The notes: a model not told the origin generated them from the sequence alone. 11,396 bases of DNA from an uncultured Actinomycetes bacterium (GCA_937862675.1 CALMEC010000242.1:1-11396), one strand, 5' to 3'. Positions 1 through 6,986 are shown, numbered from the stretch's first letter. A program made the numbers and translations.

Positions 1-2
1 CC

Positions 3-326
3 GGCCGGGACGACGTCGCCGCCTCGGTGCCGGCGATGATCGGGCTCGTCATCCTCGTGGCGGTCGCCGGCTTCTCCGACTGGTGGGAGCTCACTGACGA
101 GGACCTGCGAGAAGGCGGGGCCGGCCGGGCTGGGGCCGCTCTCACGGTCGCCCTCGTCGTGTCGAGCGCTGTTCTCGCCGTCGTCGCCGTCCTGCGGATG
201 GCGATGGGCGACGGCTCATGGTTCACCCGCTTCGTGCTCCCGATCGTGGTACTCGTCCTGTGCGTCGTGGGCTTCGGACACGCGCTCGCACGACGTTCGC
301 GACGGGAGGCATCCGGGCGCGATTGA
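3..326 (+). CDS. Membrane protein, 5'-truncated at window edge
   Basis: The reading frame is open from the first bases to a TGA at 324-326. No Shine-Dalgarno sequence precedes the internal GTG (27) or ATG (36), so I read this as the C-terminal part of a longer gene entering from the left. The visible ~107 residues hold three hydrophobic stretches: IGLVILVAVAG just after the ATG at 36, then ALTVALVVSSAVLAVVAV, then FVLPIVVLVLCVVGFG. The first two are separated by an acidic, glycine-rich loop (WELTDEDLREGG). The protein ends in a short basic tail (ARRSRREASGRD), which by the positive-inside rule would be cytoplasmic. I do not recognise the family. It could instead be a complete ~99-residue protein starting at 27 or 36. 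The hydrophobic pattern supports a real inner-membrane protein; the function is unknown. Confidence 0.55.
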   Translation, partial: GRDDVAASVPAMIGLVILVAVAGFSDWWELTDEDLREGGAGRAGAALTVALVVSSAVLAVVAVLRMAMGDGSWFTRFVLPIVVLVLCVVGFGHALARRSRREASGRD

Positions 327-496
327 GATCCGGATCGTCGCGCGGACCCGCACGGCGACCCGACGTGGCTCCGACGTCACCGGATCACGACAGGCCCGTG
401 ATTCGCACTGCATGGCGGACCCACACACCGAGGTGGCCGCCGGCGGACTTACGTAACAGATACGCACGTGCGAAAAATCCCAGTGGTGCTGCGCGT
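327..496. other. Intergenic stretch upstream of SGNH hydrolase gene
   Basis: No gene is supported in these 170 bases. The stretch holds a 10-bp palindrome GATCCGGATC at 327-336, directly after the stop of the membrane-protein gene, and a relatively A/T-richer patch around 449-478. The reading frame of the downstream hydrolase stays open upstream through here, but the encoded Arg/Pro-rich sequence looks non-coding. Confidence 0.4.
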
Positions 497-501
497 ATGA
501 T
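496..501 (+). promoter_or_regulatory. Possible -10 element (TATGAT) for a near-leaderless SGNH hydrolase transcript
   Basis: TATGAT at 496-501 differs from TATAAT at one position. It lies about 10 nt before the second in-frame ATG (512), so the start of transcription would fall within a few bases of that ATG. No convincing -35 is seen, and neither ATG (497 or 512) has a Shine-Dalgarno sequence, which favours a leaderless mRNA. The element overlaps the ATG at 497, so accepting it would move the protein start to 512. Confidence 0.25.
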
Positions 502-2284
502 TCCGCGCCTTATGGTCATTCATACGCATCGTCGCATCCTCCTCGTGACGATCGCGGTCGCCGCCGTGCTCACCGGCCTGCTCGCCACCAGCTCCGCATC
601 GGCCGCCGAGAACGCCGACTTCACCGGCACCTGGTCGCTCATCGATCACGTCGTCTCCGGCCCTCAGCAGGGCAATGACTACCCGTGGCAGAGCACCTGG
701 ACGCAGAACGGAACCCAGCTGACGGGAACGGGCGGCTACTCGATCGTCGGATCCGTCTCGGGGTCCGTCGCCACGTTCACGACCGCCTCGGGCGGCGTGT
801 ACGTCGCGACGTTCCGCCTGACGATGTCCGCCGACGGCAAGAGACTCACCGGAACGGCCGAGGACAACCAGGGCCGGAAGTTCACCGTCACCGGGAGCGG
901 CAACGGCACCCCTCCGGACCCGCAGCGTCCCGACGGCATGGACTGGACGGTGCCCGACCGACTCGCGGCGCAGGTACCGAAGTGGGGCCTCGACCTGGGC
1001 CTCCCAAGGGTCGGAAGCGTCTACCCGGACCGGTGGCCGGCGACGGTCTTCCTGACCAGCAGGGGGCAGCCGTTCACCTGCCCGGCCGGGCGGCGCTACC
1101 GCTGGGAGATCGCCGCACCCGGAGGCGCCACGATCCTGACCCGCCCGAAGCCCGGATGCAGGACGCGGTTCGTGGGCAGCCGGCTGGGTCGCTACCGCCT
1201 CACCCCGATCGAGCAGAAGGTGACCAAGGGGAAGTGGAAGGACGTGAAGCGGCTCGCGACGCGGCCGGTCGTCCTTCACGACTGGCTGATCACGGCGTTC
1301 GGCGACTCCAACGGCTCGGGTGAGGGCAACGGACCGTTCCGGTTCACGCGCTGCAACCGCTCGCTGACCTCCTACCAGTACCGGACCGCCATGGAACTCG
1401 AGAAGCGCGACCAGCGCACCAGCGTCACGCTGATCTGGCCCTCGTGCTCAGGCGCGGTGATCGAGCACCTCGATGAGATCAGCTACAGCGGCATCAACCC
1501 CGGATCCACTCCGCTACCGCCGCAGATCCGCCAGGTCGCGGCGCTCGTCACGCGTGCGTCGGTGGCCCGGAAAGGTGACCCCGAGCGCAAGGTGGACGCG
1601 GCCATCGTCTCGATCGGCGTGAACAACATCGCGTTCGGGCCGACGATGGGCGCGTGCGTCAAGTTCCTTCCGCCGTCGTGTGAGTCCTACTGGGTCCGCC
1701 GCACACCGGCGACCGGTCCCGTCGTCAAGGGATTCATCTACTCCGCCACGCCACACTCACCGGCGAAGCCGGTACGGACGTGGGTCGACCACCTGACGCG
1801 AACACTGCCCGACCGCTACGACGGACTGGCCCGCGCGTTCAAGCGCCCGCTGGACGTGCGCAGCATCGGTCTCGGCGTCAAGCCCGGCAACGTGTTCATC
1901 ACCCAGTACCCGGACTTCACGAACGACGACGCCGGGCGCACCTGCGTCGGCGGCGTGGGAACGGGCCACTGGCCGGAATCGACATGGCAGTTCATCTCCC
2001 TCGCCGGACAGGCACTCAACCGCCAGGTGACCGCGGCGGGAACGCGCCACGGATGGACGGTCGTCCCGGTCGACCAGGCCGCATTCGGGACCCACGGATA
2101 CTGCGCGAGCGACTCGTACTTCAAGGGTGTCTTCGGCACCACGATCCTCGGTCTCAACGCCTCCGGGCCCTTCCATCCCGACAGCCGCGGGCACGGCATC
2201 ACGGCCGCCGCCACGACGAGCGCCCTCTGCCGCCGCCTCTACGGCAACCCCGACTGCTCGGGGAAGCCGCCCGTGCTCCGCTGA
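497..2284 (+). CDS. Secreted SGNH/GDSL-family hydrolase with N-terminal beta-rich domain
   Basis: A 595-residue exported esterase/lipase-like enzyme; the substrate is unknown. The N-terminus is a signal peptide (basic HTHRR, hydrophobic LLVTIAVAAVLTGLLA, then ASA-A near residue 37). Residues ~40-135 form a beta-rich, lipocalin-like module (FTGTWSL and several Thr/Gly-rich strands). Residues ~145-255 are a Cys-containing linker domain. The SGNH catalytic domain begins near residue 262: block I GDSNGSG with the nucleophile Ser271, block III GVN with Asn376, and block V FHPDSRGH with the likely catalytic His560. The Asp usually three residues before that His is not obvious (Gly557 is there), so the enzyme may use a dyad or an Asp from elsewhere. 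Many Cys residues fit an extracytoplasmic protein with disulfides. The start could be ATG 497 or ATG 512; both keep the signal peptide and neither has a ribosome-binding site. Upstream extension of the frame looks non-coding. The gene stands alone and is followed by a terminator hairpin. Confidence 0.85.
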   Translation: MIPRLMVIHTHRRILLVTIAVAAVLTGLLATSSASAAENADFTGTWSLIDHVVSGPQQGNDYPWQSTWTQNGTQLTGTGGYSIVGSVSGSVATFTTASGGVYVATFRLTMSADGKRLTGTAEDNQGRKFTVTGSGNGTPPDPQRPDGMDWTVPDRLAAQVPKWGLDLGLPRVGSVYPDRWPATVFLTSRGQPFTCPAGRRYRWEIAAPGGATILTRPKPGCRTRFVGSRLGRYRLTPIEQKVTKGKWKDVKRLATRPVVLHDWLITAFGDSNGSGEGNGPFRFTRCNRSLTSYQYRTAMELEKRDQRTSVTLIWPSCSGAVIEHLDEISYSGINPGSTPLPPQIRQVAALVTRASVARKGDPERKVDAAIVSIGVNNIAFGPTMGACVKFLPPSCESYWVRRTPATGPVVKGFIYSATPHSPAKPVRTWVDHLTRTLPDRYDGLARAFKRPLDVRSIGLGVKPGNVFITQYPDFTNDDAGRTCVGGVGTGHWPESTWQFISLAGQALNRQVTAAGTRHGWTVVPVDQAAFGTHGYCASDSYFKGVFGTTILGLNASGPFHPDSRGHGITAAATTSALCRRLYGNPDCSGKPPVLR

Positions 2285-2291
2285 CGTGACA

Positions 2292-2323
2292 ACCGGACGG
2301 TGCATCCATCCTCGCCGTCCGGT
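2292..2323 (+). terminator. Hairpin terminator after SGNH hydrolase gene
   Basis: A perfect 9-bp stem, ACCGGACGG (2292-2300) with CCGTCCGGT (2315-2323), and a 14-nt loop begin 8 nt after the hydrolase stop codon. There is no T-run, which is common for hairpin terminators in high-GC actinobacteria. Confidence 0.6.
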
Positions 2324-2340
2324 CTGTCGCGCCACCACGA

Positions 2341-2390
2341 CCACCCGGTGAGGAGGTGACGTGGGTCCGATCACGGCGGCGGCCCGACGC
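2341..2390. repeat. Direct repeat, copy 1 (pairs with 2741-2790)
   Basis: This ~50-bp stretch matches 2741-2790 at 42 of 50 positions by eye, without gaps and at an exact 400-bp offset. A 21-bp core (2356-2376, beginning GTGACGTGGGTCC and ending TCACGG) is identical. It lies just after the hydrolase terminator hairpin and ends where the decayed coding fragment begins. Confidence 0.8.
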
Positions 2391-2780
2391 GACGCTCTCC
2401 GAAGGTCGTCGGCAGCGTCATCGCGATCGGCTGGTCGAAGAAGCTCACCGTGAACGACACGCGCATGGCCAAGGGCACGCGCCCCGTCCTCGGCCAGCAC
2501 CTCGTCATGGGCAAGGGCTGACGGGCGACGCTCCAGCTCGTGAAGCCGGCAAGCGTCAGCTCCTCCCGGGACCTGGTCGGCCTGCGTCCCGTGAAGGGCG
2601 CCAGGTTCACCGTCAAGCTCTCGCGCAAGGGCTCACGGATCACCGTGAGGATCTCACCGGTCCGACAGACGCCGGCTTGCGGCATGGGTGGGTCTCGGAC
2701 GATCGTCCGGACGCCGGGCCGGCCGTGGCTCCATGACGAACACCCCGGTGGGGACGTGACGTGGGTCCGATCACGGTGAC
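2360..2780 (+). pseudogene. Decayed coding fragment, possibly of a FecR-like or other beta-rich protein
   Basis: The frame running through 2402 reads KVVGSVIAIGWSKKLTVN and on to LVMGKG. It meets one TGA at 2519-2521, and then continues as RATLQLVKPASVSS, LRPVKGARFTVKL and GSRITVRI to about 2660. The alternating hydrophobic/polar pattern and sensible composition on both sides of the TGA indicate one former protein interrupted by a nonsense change; CGA to TGA would need a single C-to-T. The frame opens only at 2360 after an in-frame TGA (2357-2359), with no start codon near the conserved part, so the 5' end is also missing. Beyond ~2665 it looks non-coding, although no further stop occurs until the TGA at 2778-2780. 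The pattern GxV...LTVN...KGTRPVLGQ.LVMGKG.RATLQL loosely recalls FecR-type beta domains. That assignment is weak. Confidence 0.5.
2696..2709. repeat. 14-bp perfect palindrome CGGACGATCGTCCG
   Basis: The sequence reads the same on both strands. It lies between the decayed coding fragment and the second direct-repeat copy. It shares the CGGACG/CGTCCG arms of the terminator hairpins at 2292-2323 and 4574-4601, but has no loop. It could be a relic terminator or a dimeric binding site; no function can be assigned. Confidence 0.4.
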
Positions 2781-2790
2781 GAACCGACGC
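2741..2790. repeat. Direct repeat, copy 2 (pairs with 2341-2390)
   Basis: This is the second copy of the 50-bp repeat, sharing the 21-bp identical core (2756-2776). It follows the decayed coding fragment and precedes the promoter region of the glyoxalase-like gene. The two copies bracket the fragment. This could reflect a duplication that included a gene 3' end, or a small repeated element. Confidence 0.8.
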
Positions 2791-2820
2791 CGCGACGTTC
2801 TTTTCCGAACACACGTGGGG

Positions 2821-2826
2821 TAGCGT
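2821..2826 (+). promoter_or_regulatory. Possible -10 element (TAGCGT) for the glyoxalase-like gene
   Basis: TAGCGT fits the actinobacterial TAnnnT pattern and sits in the most A/T-rich patch of this intergenic region, after CGTTCTTTTCCG (2795-2806). It would give an untranslated leader of about 105 nt before the start at 2939. No good -35 hexamer is seen, so this is weak. Confidence 0.25.
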
Positions 2827-2938
2827 TCTAAGCGGTTATGTGACCCTGCACGCACCGCCTTCGGAGATGGTCGCGACCCGACCGCAAGCGACCGATTCGG
2901 GCCCACCGTCTCCGCGGACGAGGGAGGACGATCGCGAC

Positions 2939-3571
2939 ATGAGCAGTGAAGGATTCTTCATCGACCACGTCATCTACGGCGTCGTCGACATCGACGCGGC
3001 GTGTGAACGTCTGCGTGACGAATACGGCCTCGGCTGGGTGCCGGTCGGCGATCACCTCGGCGGGACCAATGACCGCATGGTGCCACTGGGCCCCGACTGC
3101 TTCCTGGAGCTTCTCGGCATCCAGGACACCTCCAAGGACGACGGCGCCTGGCTCGCAGCCACCCTCCAGGGGCAGGACCGCATCCTGTGGTGGTGCATCG
3201 GCGTGAACGACCTGGACGACACCGCCTCACGGCGGGGTCTTCCCATCCGGGCGGGAGAGGTCTCGACGACGGAGGGTGACACATTCGTCTTCCGGAGTGC
3301 GGGCATGCCGCAATACCCCCTCCCCTTCTTCATGGCGCCACGCGGCGAGCGCGAGGCCCGCCACCGGACCCAGGCGGAGCGATACGCGGCGGCCAACCAC
3401 TCATGCGCACCGGCCGGCGTCACCTGGGTGGAGGTCGGCGACCATGAGGCGGTCCTGGAGGGCTGGCTCGGACCGGACCACGGACTGCCGATCCGCTACG
3501 CACCCGGCACGGGGCCCGGGATCCACGCCTGCGGAATCGCCACAGCCGACGGCGAGATCGTCCTACGCTGA
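2939..3571 (+). CDS. Glyoxalase-like (VOC superfamily) domain protein
   Basis: A 210-residue cytosolic protein with the sequence pattern of the glyoxalase-like domain family Pfam PF13468. Near the N-terminus, IDHVIYGVVDIDAACERL carries the conserved metal-ligand-type His10. It is followed by GDHLGGTNDRMVPLG (~37-51) and CFLELLGI with Glu57. Later strands include LWWCIGVNDLDD (~84-94), DTFVFRS and PLPFFM. VOC proteins bind a divalent metal and include dioxygenases, isomerases and resistance proteins; the reaction cannot be read from this sequence. I chose ATG 2939 because GGGAGG at 2922-2927 precedes it by 11 nt and because the domain begins immediately after it. The frame stays open 33 codons further up, but that part looks non-coding. 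The gene is followed 128 nt later by the methyltransferase gene on the same strand. Co-transcription is possible, but a small hairpin intervenes. Confidence 0.8.
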   Translation: MSSEGFFIDHVIYGVVDIDAACERLRDEYGLGWVPVGDHLGGTNDRMVPLGPDCFLELLGIQDTSKDDGAWLAATLQGQDRILWWCIGVNDLDDTASRRGLPIRAGEVSTTEGDTFVFRSAGMPQYPLPFFMAPRGEREARHRTQAERYAAANHSCAPAGVTWVEVGDHEAVLEGWLGPDHGLPIRYAPGTGPGIHACGIATADGEIVLR

Positions 3572-3591
3572 CGGCACCCTGACGGACCCGC

Positions 3592-3608
3592 CCGGGCACG
3601 ACGCCCGG
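3592..3608 (+). terminator. Short hairpin between the VOC and methyltransferase genes
   Basis: CCGGGC (3592-3597) pairs with GCCCGG (3603-3608) across a 5-nt loop, 20 nt after the stop codon of the glyoxalase-like gene. A 6-bp GC stem without a T-run is a weak terminator at best; read-through into the methyltransferase gene is plausible. Confidence 0.3.
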
Positions 3609-3699
3609 CACCGCGCCTCCGCACGCGTGAAGCAGAATGCGGCCGGAGGCGCGGATCGGCAGACTTCGGCGTCCTGAACCGCAGACGACGAGGACCGAA

Positions 3700-4500
3700 T
3701 TGACCACGGACAGCACCAGTGCCGGCGACGGTTTCACCAAGGGCGCCGAGACCTACGACGAGGCTGTACGGCACAACATCGCCGGCTCCGACCGGCTCAT
3801 CATGTCCCTGCCCGACGGCGAGTACCGAACGGTGCTGGACGTCGGCTGCGGGACCGGCTGGACCGCCGCGGCGATGGTGCGACGATTTCCTGTCCGGTCG
3901 ATCACCGGTGTCGATGCGTCGGAGGGGATGCTGGAGCGTTTCGCCGCCAAGCTCGGAGGTGAGTTCCCCGACGTCGAGGTCGAGCTCCGCAACGAGGACG
4001 TGCTGGCGATGGACGTCCCCGACGATGCCTACGACGCCGTCATCTGTGCGATGGCGCTGCACTGGTTCCCGGACAAGACCGGCGCGGTGGCGCGCATGGC
4101 CCGGGCATTGCGGCCGGGCGGTGTGCTGGGCATCCTGACCGCCGGACACGGCAGCGAGGACGCATGGCGCGACCTGCTGACGAGCGTCGGCGCACCGGCG
4201 GAATGGACCGGGTGGTTCGAGACGAATCAGCGTGACGTCGACGAGATCGCCGCGGACCTGCAGGCCGCCGGCCTGGAACCCGTCGACGTCTGGATCGAGC
4301 GCCGTCGACGCCACACCCCTCCGGACGCGTTCATGGCGCGCACGCGCTCCGTGGCCGCCCATCTGCTGGACAACCCGCCCGACGGGTACAGCGAACTCGA
4401 CCAGCGGATCGAACGTGCGCTGCACGACGCGGCCGGCCCGGAGGGTTTCGTCTACGACTACTGCAAGCTCTTCGCCGTGGCCCGCCGACCGGAGGCGTGA
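3700..4500 (+). CDS. Class I SAM-dependent methyltransferase
   Basis: A 266-residue methyltransferase of the Methyltransf_11/25 type, expected to be cytosolic and to move a methyl group from S-adenosylmethionine to a small molecule that cannot be named from sequence. Motif I VLDVGCGTG (residues 45-53) forms the SAM loop. The acidic end of strand 2 is in GVDASEGML (Asp72). YDAVICAMALHWF (111-123) is the motif around strand 4, and RALRPGGVLGI (135-145) is the post-strand-5 motif. The start chosen is TTG 3700: GAGGAC at 3690-3695 is placed about 5 nt before it, and the protein then begins TTDSTSAGDGF. The alternative ATG at 3637 has no ribosome-binding site and adds an Arg/Pro-rich leader that looks non-coding. 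Asp codons are almost all GAC (about 24 of 26), the resident pattern. The gene ends convergently with katG. Confidence 0.85.
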   Translation: MTTDSTSAGDGFTKGAETYDEAVRHNIAGSDRLIMSLPDGEYRTVLDVGCGTGWTAAAMVRRFPVRSITGVDASEGMLERFAAKLGGEFPDVEVELRNEDVLAMDVPDDAYDAVICAMALHWFPDKTGAVARMARALRPGGVLGILTAGHGSEDAWRDLLTSVGAPAEWTGWFETNQRDVDEIAADLQAAGLEPVDVWIERRRRHTPPDAFMARTRSVAAHLLDNPPDGYSELDQRIERALHDAAGPEGFVYDYCKLFAVARRPEA

Positions 4501-4573
4501 GACCAGCCGGGAGCCGGCCGGCGTCCTCCGTCGACACCGGCTGACCATCTGCGCCCGTGCGGCGCTCCAACCG

Positions 4574-4601
4574 GCCGGACGTGTCTCATTCACCGTCCGG
4601 C
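4574..4601 (+). terminator. Hairpin downstream of methyltransferase gene
   Basis: GCCGGACG (4574-4581) pairs perfectly with CGTCCGGC (4594-4601) across a 12-nt loop, about 74 nt past the methyltransferase stop. The arms resemble those of the hairpin at 2292-2323. It probably terminates plus-strand transcription together with the stronger hairpin that follows. Confidence 0.45.
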
Positions 4602-4617
4602 GCGCCCGGAATGACGA

Positions 4618-4647
4618 GCGCCCCCGTCGCATCAGCGACGGGGGCGC
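4618..4647. terminator. Strong bidirectional terminator between methyltransferase and katG
   Basis: A perfect 13-bp stem, GCGCCCCCGTCGC (4618-4630) with GCGACGGGGGCGC (4635-4647), encloses the tetraloop ATCA. It lies 26 nt beyond the katG stop on the minus strand and 117 nt beyond the methyltransferase stop on the plus strand. It can therefore serve both convergent genes. Confidence 0.8.
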
Positions 4648-4673
4648 GCTCGGATCACCGCATGTCGACGGGT

Positions 4674-6842
4674 CTACCCGACGTCGAAGCGGTCGAGGTC
4701 CATGACCTTGACCCACGCGCTGACGAAGTCGCCGACGAACGGCACCAGCGCGTCGTCGGAGGCGTACGCCTCCGCCACCGCGCGAAGCACGGAGTGCGAA
4801 CCGAACACCAGGTCGTTGCGGGTGGCGGTCCACTTCTGCCGGCCGGTGGCACGGTCACGCCCCTCGAACAGCGTCTCCTCCTGATCGGTCGGCACCCAGA
4901 CGGTGTCGTTGTCGAGCAGGTTGACGAAGAAGTCGTTCGTGAGCGCACCGACACGGTCGGTGAAGACGCCGTGGGCGGAGCCCCCGTGGTTGGCGCCGAT
5001 GACCCGCAGACCCCCGACCAGCGCGGCCGTCTCGGGTGCGGTGAGCGTGAGGAGGGTGGCCCGCTCGACGAGGCTGCGCTCCGCAGGGACCACGGCACGG
5101 CCGAGGTAGTTGCGGAACCCGTCGGTGCGTGGCTCGAGCACGTCGAACGAGTCGGCGTCGGTCTGCTCGGCCGTCGCGTCCGTGCGACCGGGGGTGAACG
5201 GGACCATCACGTCCACACCGGCGGCCTTCGCGGCGTCCTCGACGGCGACCGATCCGGCCAGCACGATCAGATCGGCGACCGAGACCGTCGCGCCGCCCGC
5301 GGCGTTGAACTCGGCGGCGATCGCCTCGAGCGCCGCGATGACCGGCGCGATGCGCTGGGGCTCGTTGGCCTCCCACGCGTTCTGCGGAGCCAGCCGCACA
5401 CGGGCGCCGTTCGCCCCGCCGCGCTTGTCGGTGCCACGGAAGGTCCCGGCAGAGGCCCACGCCGTCGCGATCAGATCCGCGGTCGCGAGGCCGGCGTCCC
5501 GCACCCGCGCCTTCAACGTCTCGACGTCCGCCGCGCCCAGGGCCTCGCCGTCGACCGCCGGGACGACGTCCTGCCAGATCTCGATCTCGTCCGGGACCCA
5601 CGGCCCCAGGTACCGGGTGCGCGGACCCATGTCGCGGTGGATGAGCTTGAACCACGCGCGCGCGTACGCCCGGGTGAACTCCTCCGGGTTCTCGTGGAAG
5701 CGACGGGAGATCTTCTCGTATTCGGGGTCGAACCGAAGCGAGAGGTCCGTCGTCAGCATGACCGGCGGGTGCGACTTCTCCGGGTCGTGCGCGTCGGCGA
5801 CGATGGTCTGGGCCGCAGGGTCCGTGGGGATCCACTGCTTGGCGCCCGCCGGGCTCTCGCTGAGCTCCCACTCGTAGCCGAAGAGGATGTCGAAGAACGA
5901 GTTGTCCCACTTGGTGGGGGTCGGCGTCCACGTTCCCTCGAGGCCGCTGCCGATGGCGTCGCCGCCCAGGCCGCTGCCGAAAGCCGACGTCCAGCCGAGG
6001 CCCATCGCGTGGATGGGGGCGGACTCCGGCTCCGCACCGACATTGGTGGCCGGGCCCGCACCGTGGGTCTTGCCGAACGTGTGGCCACCGGCGATGAGGG
6101 CGACGGTCTCCTCGTCGTTCATCGCCATGCGGGCGAAGGTCTCGCGGATGTCGTGCGCTGCCGAGACCGGGTCCGCGTTGGCGCCGGGACCCTCCGGGTT
6201 GACGTAGATGAGGCCCATCTGGACGGCCGCGAGCGGGTCGTCCAGATCACGCCCCCCGGTGTAGCGGATGTCGTCCCCGAGCCAGGTGGTCTCGGAGCCC
6301 CAGTTCATCTGCTCCGGCAGCCAGTCGTCCTCACGACCGAACGCGAAGCCGACGACGGGCAGCCCCATGGACTCCTGCGCGACGTTGCCCGCGAGGACCA
6401 GGAGGTCGGCCCAGGAGATCTTGCGGCCGTACTTCTTCTTGATGGGCCAGAGCAGACGACGGGCCTTGTCGAGCAGGACGTTGTCGGGCCAGCTGTTGAG
6501 CGGGGCGAACCGCTGCTGTCCACCGTCGGCCCCGCCGCGACCGTCGAAGATCCGGTAGGTGCCGGCGGAATGCCACGACATGCGGACGAACATCGGGCCG
6601 TAGTTGCCGTAGTCGGCCGGCCACCACTCCTGCGAGTCGGTGAGGAGGGCGATGAGGTCCGCCTTCAGACCGTCGAAGTCGAGCGTCTGGAGTTCGGCGG
6701 CGTAGTCGAAATCCGCGCCCAGGGGGCTCGCAGCGGCCGGGCTCGGCTGCAGGGCGGCCACGTCGAGCTGGTTCGGCCACCAGTCGCGGTTGGTCGTCCC
6801 GCCGTGGGAGGAATGTGCCACTGGGCAGGTGCCCTCGGTCAT
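4674..6842 (-). CDS. katG: Catalase-peroxidase KatG
   Basis: A 722-residue bifunctional haem enzyme that disproportionates hydrogen peroxide and has peroxidase activity. It is cytosolic and slightly shorter than the 740-residue Mycobacterium tuberculosis enzyme. The distal pocket is in VRMSWHSAGTYRI (Arg87, Trp90, His91). The covalent Met-Tyr-Trp adduct would be Trp90, Tyr213 (LIYVNPEGP) and Met239 (FARMAMND). The proximal haem ligand is His254 in GGHTFGKTHGAG, with Trp305 and Asp366 (TTDLSLR) as partners. The residue matching M. tuberculosis Ser315 is conserved (Ser299 in DAIGSG). The degenerate C-terminal half is complete (DKRGGANGARVRL, VIGANHGGS, FGSHSVLRA). The start ATG (6842-6840) has AAAAGGA at 6858-6852, 9 nt upstream. 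It is divergent from a PerR-like regulator, with an operator-like inverted repeat in the promoter. The gene looks intact and ordinary in codon use. Confidence 0.97.
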   Translation of the reverse strand: MTEGTCPVAHSSHGGTTNRDWWPNQLDVAALQPSPAAASPLGADFDYAAELQTLDFDGLKADLIALLTDSQEWWPADYGNYGPMFVRMSWHSAGTYRIFDGRGGADGGQQRFAPLNSWPDNVLLDKARRLLWPIKKKYGRKISWADLLVLAGNVAQESMGLPVVGFAFGREDDWLPEQMNWGSETTWLGDDIRYTGGRDLDDPLAAVQMGLIYVNPEGPGANADPVSAAHDIRETFARMAMNDEETVALIAGGHTFGKTHGAGPATNVGAEPESAPIHAMGLGWTSAFGSGLGGDAIGSGLEGTWTPTPTKWDNSFFDILFGYEWELSESPAGAKQWIPTDPAAQTIVADAHDPEKSHPPVMLTTDLSLRFDPEYEKISRRFHENPEEFTRAYARAWFKLIHRDMGPRTRYLGPWVPDEIEIWQDVVPAVDGEALGAADVETLKARVRDAGLATADLIATAWASAGTFRGTDKRGGANGARVRLAPQNAWEANEPQRIAPVIAALEAIAAEFNAAGGATVSVADLIVLAGSVAVEDAAKAAGVDVMVPFTPGRTDATAEQTDADSFDVLEPRTDGFRNYLGRAVVPAERSLVERATLLTLTAPETAALVGGLRVIGANHGGSAHGVFTDRVGALTNDFFVNLLDNDTVWVPTDQEETLFEGRDRATGRQKWTATRNDLVFGSHSVLRAVAEAYASDDALVPFVGDFVSAWVKVMDLDRFDVG

Positions 6843-6896
6843 GAAAGCCCGTCCTTTTCGCGTCGTGAGTAAGCGCCCGTCATCGAGGGCGAGGGC

Positions 6897-6902
6897 ATTC
6901 TA
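6897..6902 (-). promoter_or_regulatory. katG promoter -10 (TAGAAT)
   Basis: Read on the minus strand, 6902-6897 is TAGAAT, close to TATAAT. It would give a start site near 6890 and a ~48-nt leader to the katG ATG. The hexamer 17 nt upstream (CCAACT) is a poor -35. This promoter sits in an AT-rich island that is conspicuous in the GC-rich surroundings. Confidence 0.5.
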
Positions 6903-6904
6903 CA

Positions 6905-6919
6905 TTAGACAGCGTCTAA
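6905..6919. promoter_or_regulatory. Fur/PerR-type operator (inverted repeat) in the katG-perR divergent region
   Basis: TTAGAC-AGC-GTCTAA is a 15-bp inverted repeat with perfect 6-bp arms. Its length and 7-1-7-like geometry match the PerR box form (TTATAATnATTATAA), with the outer TTA/TAA kept. It fills the spacer between the inferred -35 and -10 of katG, a classic repression position, and lies 80 nt before the regulator's ATG. Binding by the neighbouring Fur-family protein is inferred from these facts. Confidence 0.65.
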
Positions 6920-6986
6920 AGTTGGATGCATTCCATTCTTGGAGCACCCCGGCCGGACGGGGCTTTTCGCGACGGAGGGCGCGGCG

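Noticed and set aside
361..394. Possible third, degenerate copy of the 2341/2741 repeat (ACGTGGCTCCGA, then TCACG)
   Set aside because: Only an 11-of-12 match plus a short piece after a 10-bp gap; too little to separate from chance in GC-rich DNA.
218..496. N-terminal extension of the SGNH hydrolase frame
   Set aside because: It overlaps the membrane-protein gene in another frame, is Arg/Pro-rich, and would bury the clear signal peptide.
2360..2780. Selenocysteine (UGA recoding) at 2519-2521
   Set aside because: No SECIS-like stem follows, the frame lacks a start codon, and a TGA from CGA by one transition is simpler.
4557..6872. Very long open frame on the plus strand (771 codons) opposite katG
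   Set aside because: It lies antisense to an unmistakable katG. Its translation is Arg/Gly/Val/Asp-rich without protein-like motifs, a usual shadow in GC-rich genes.
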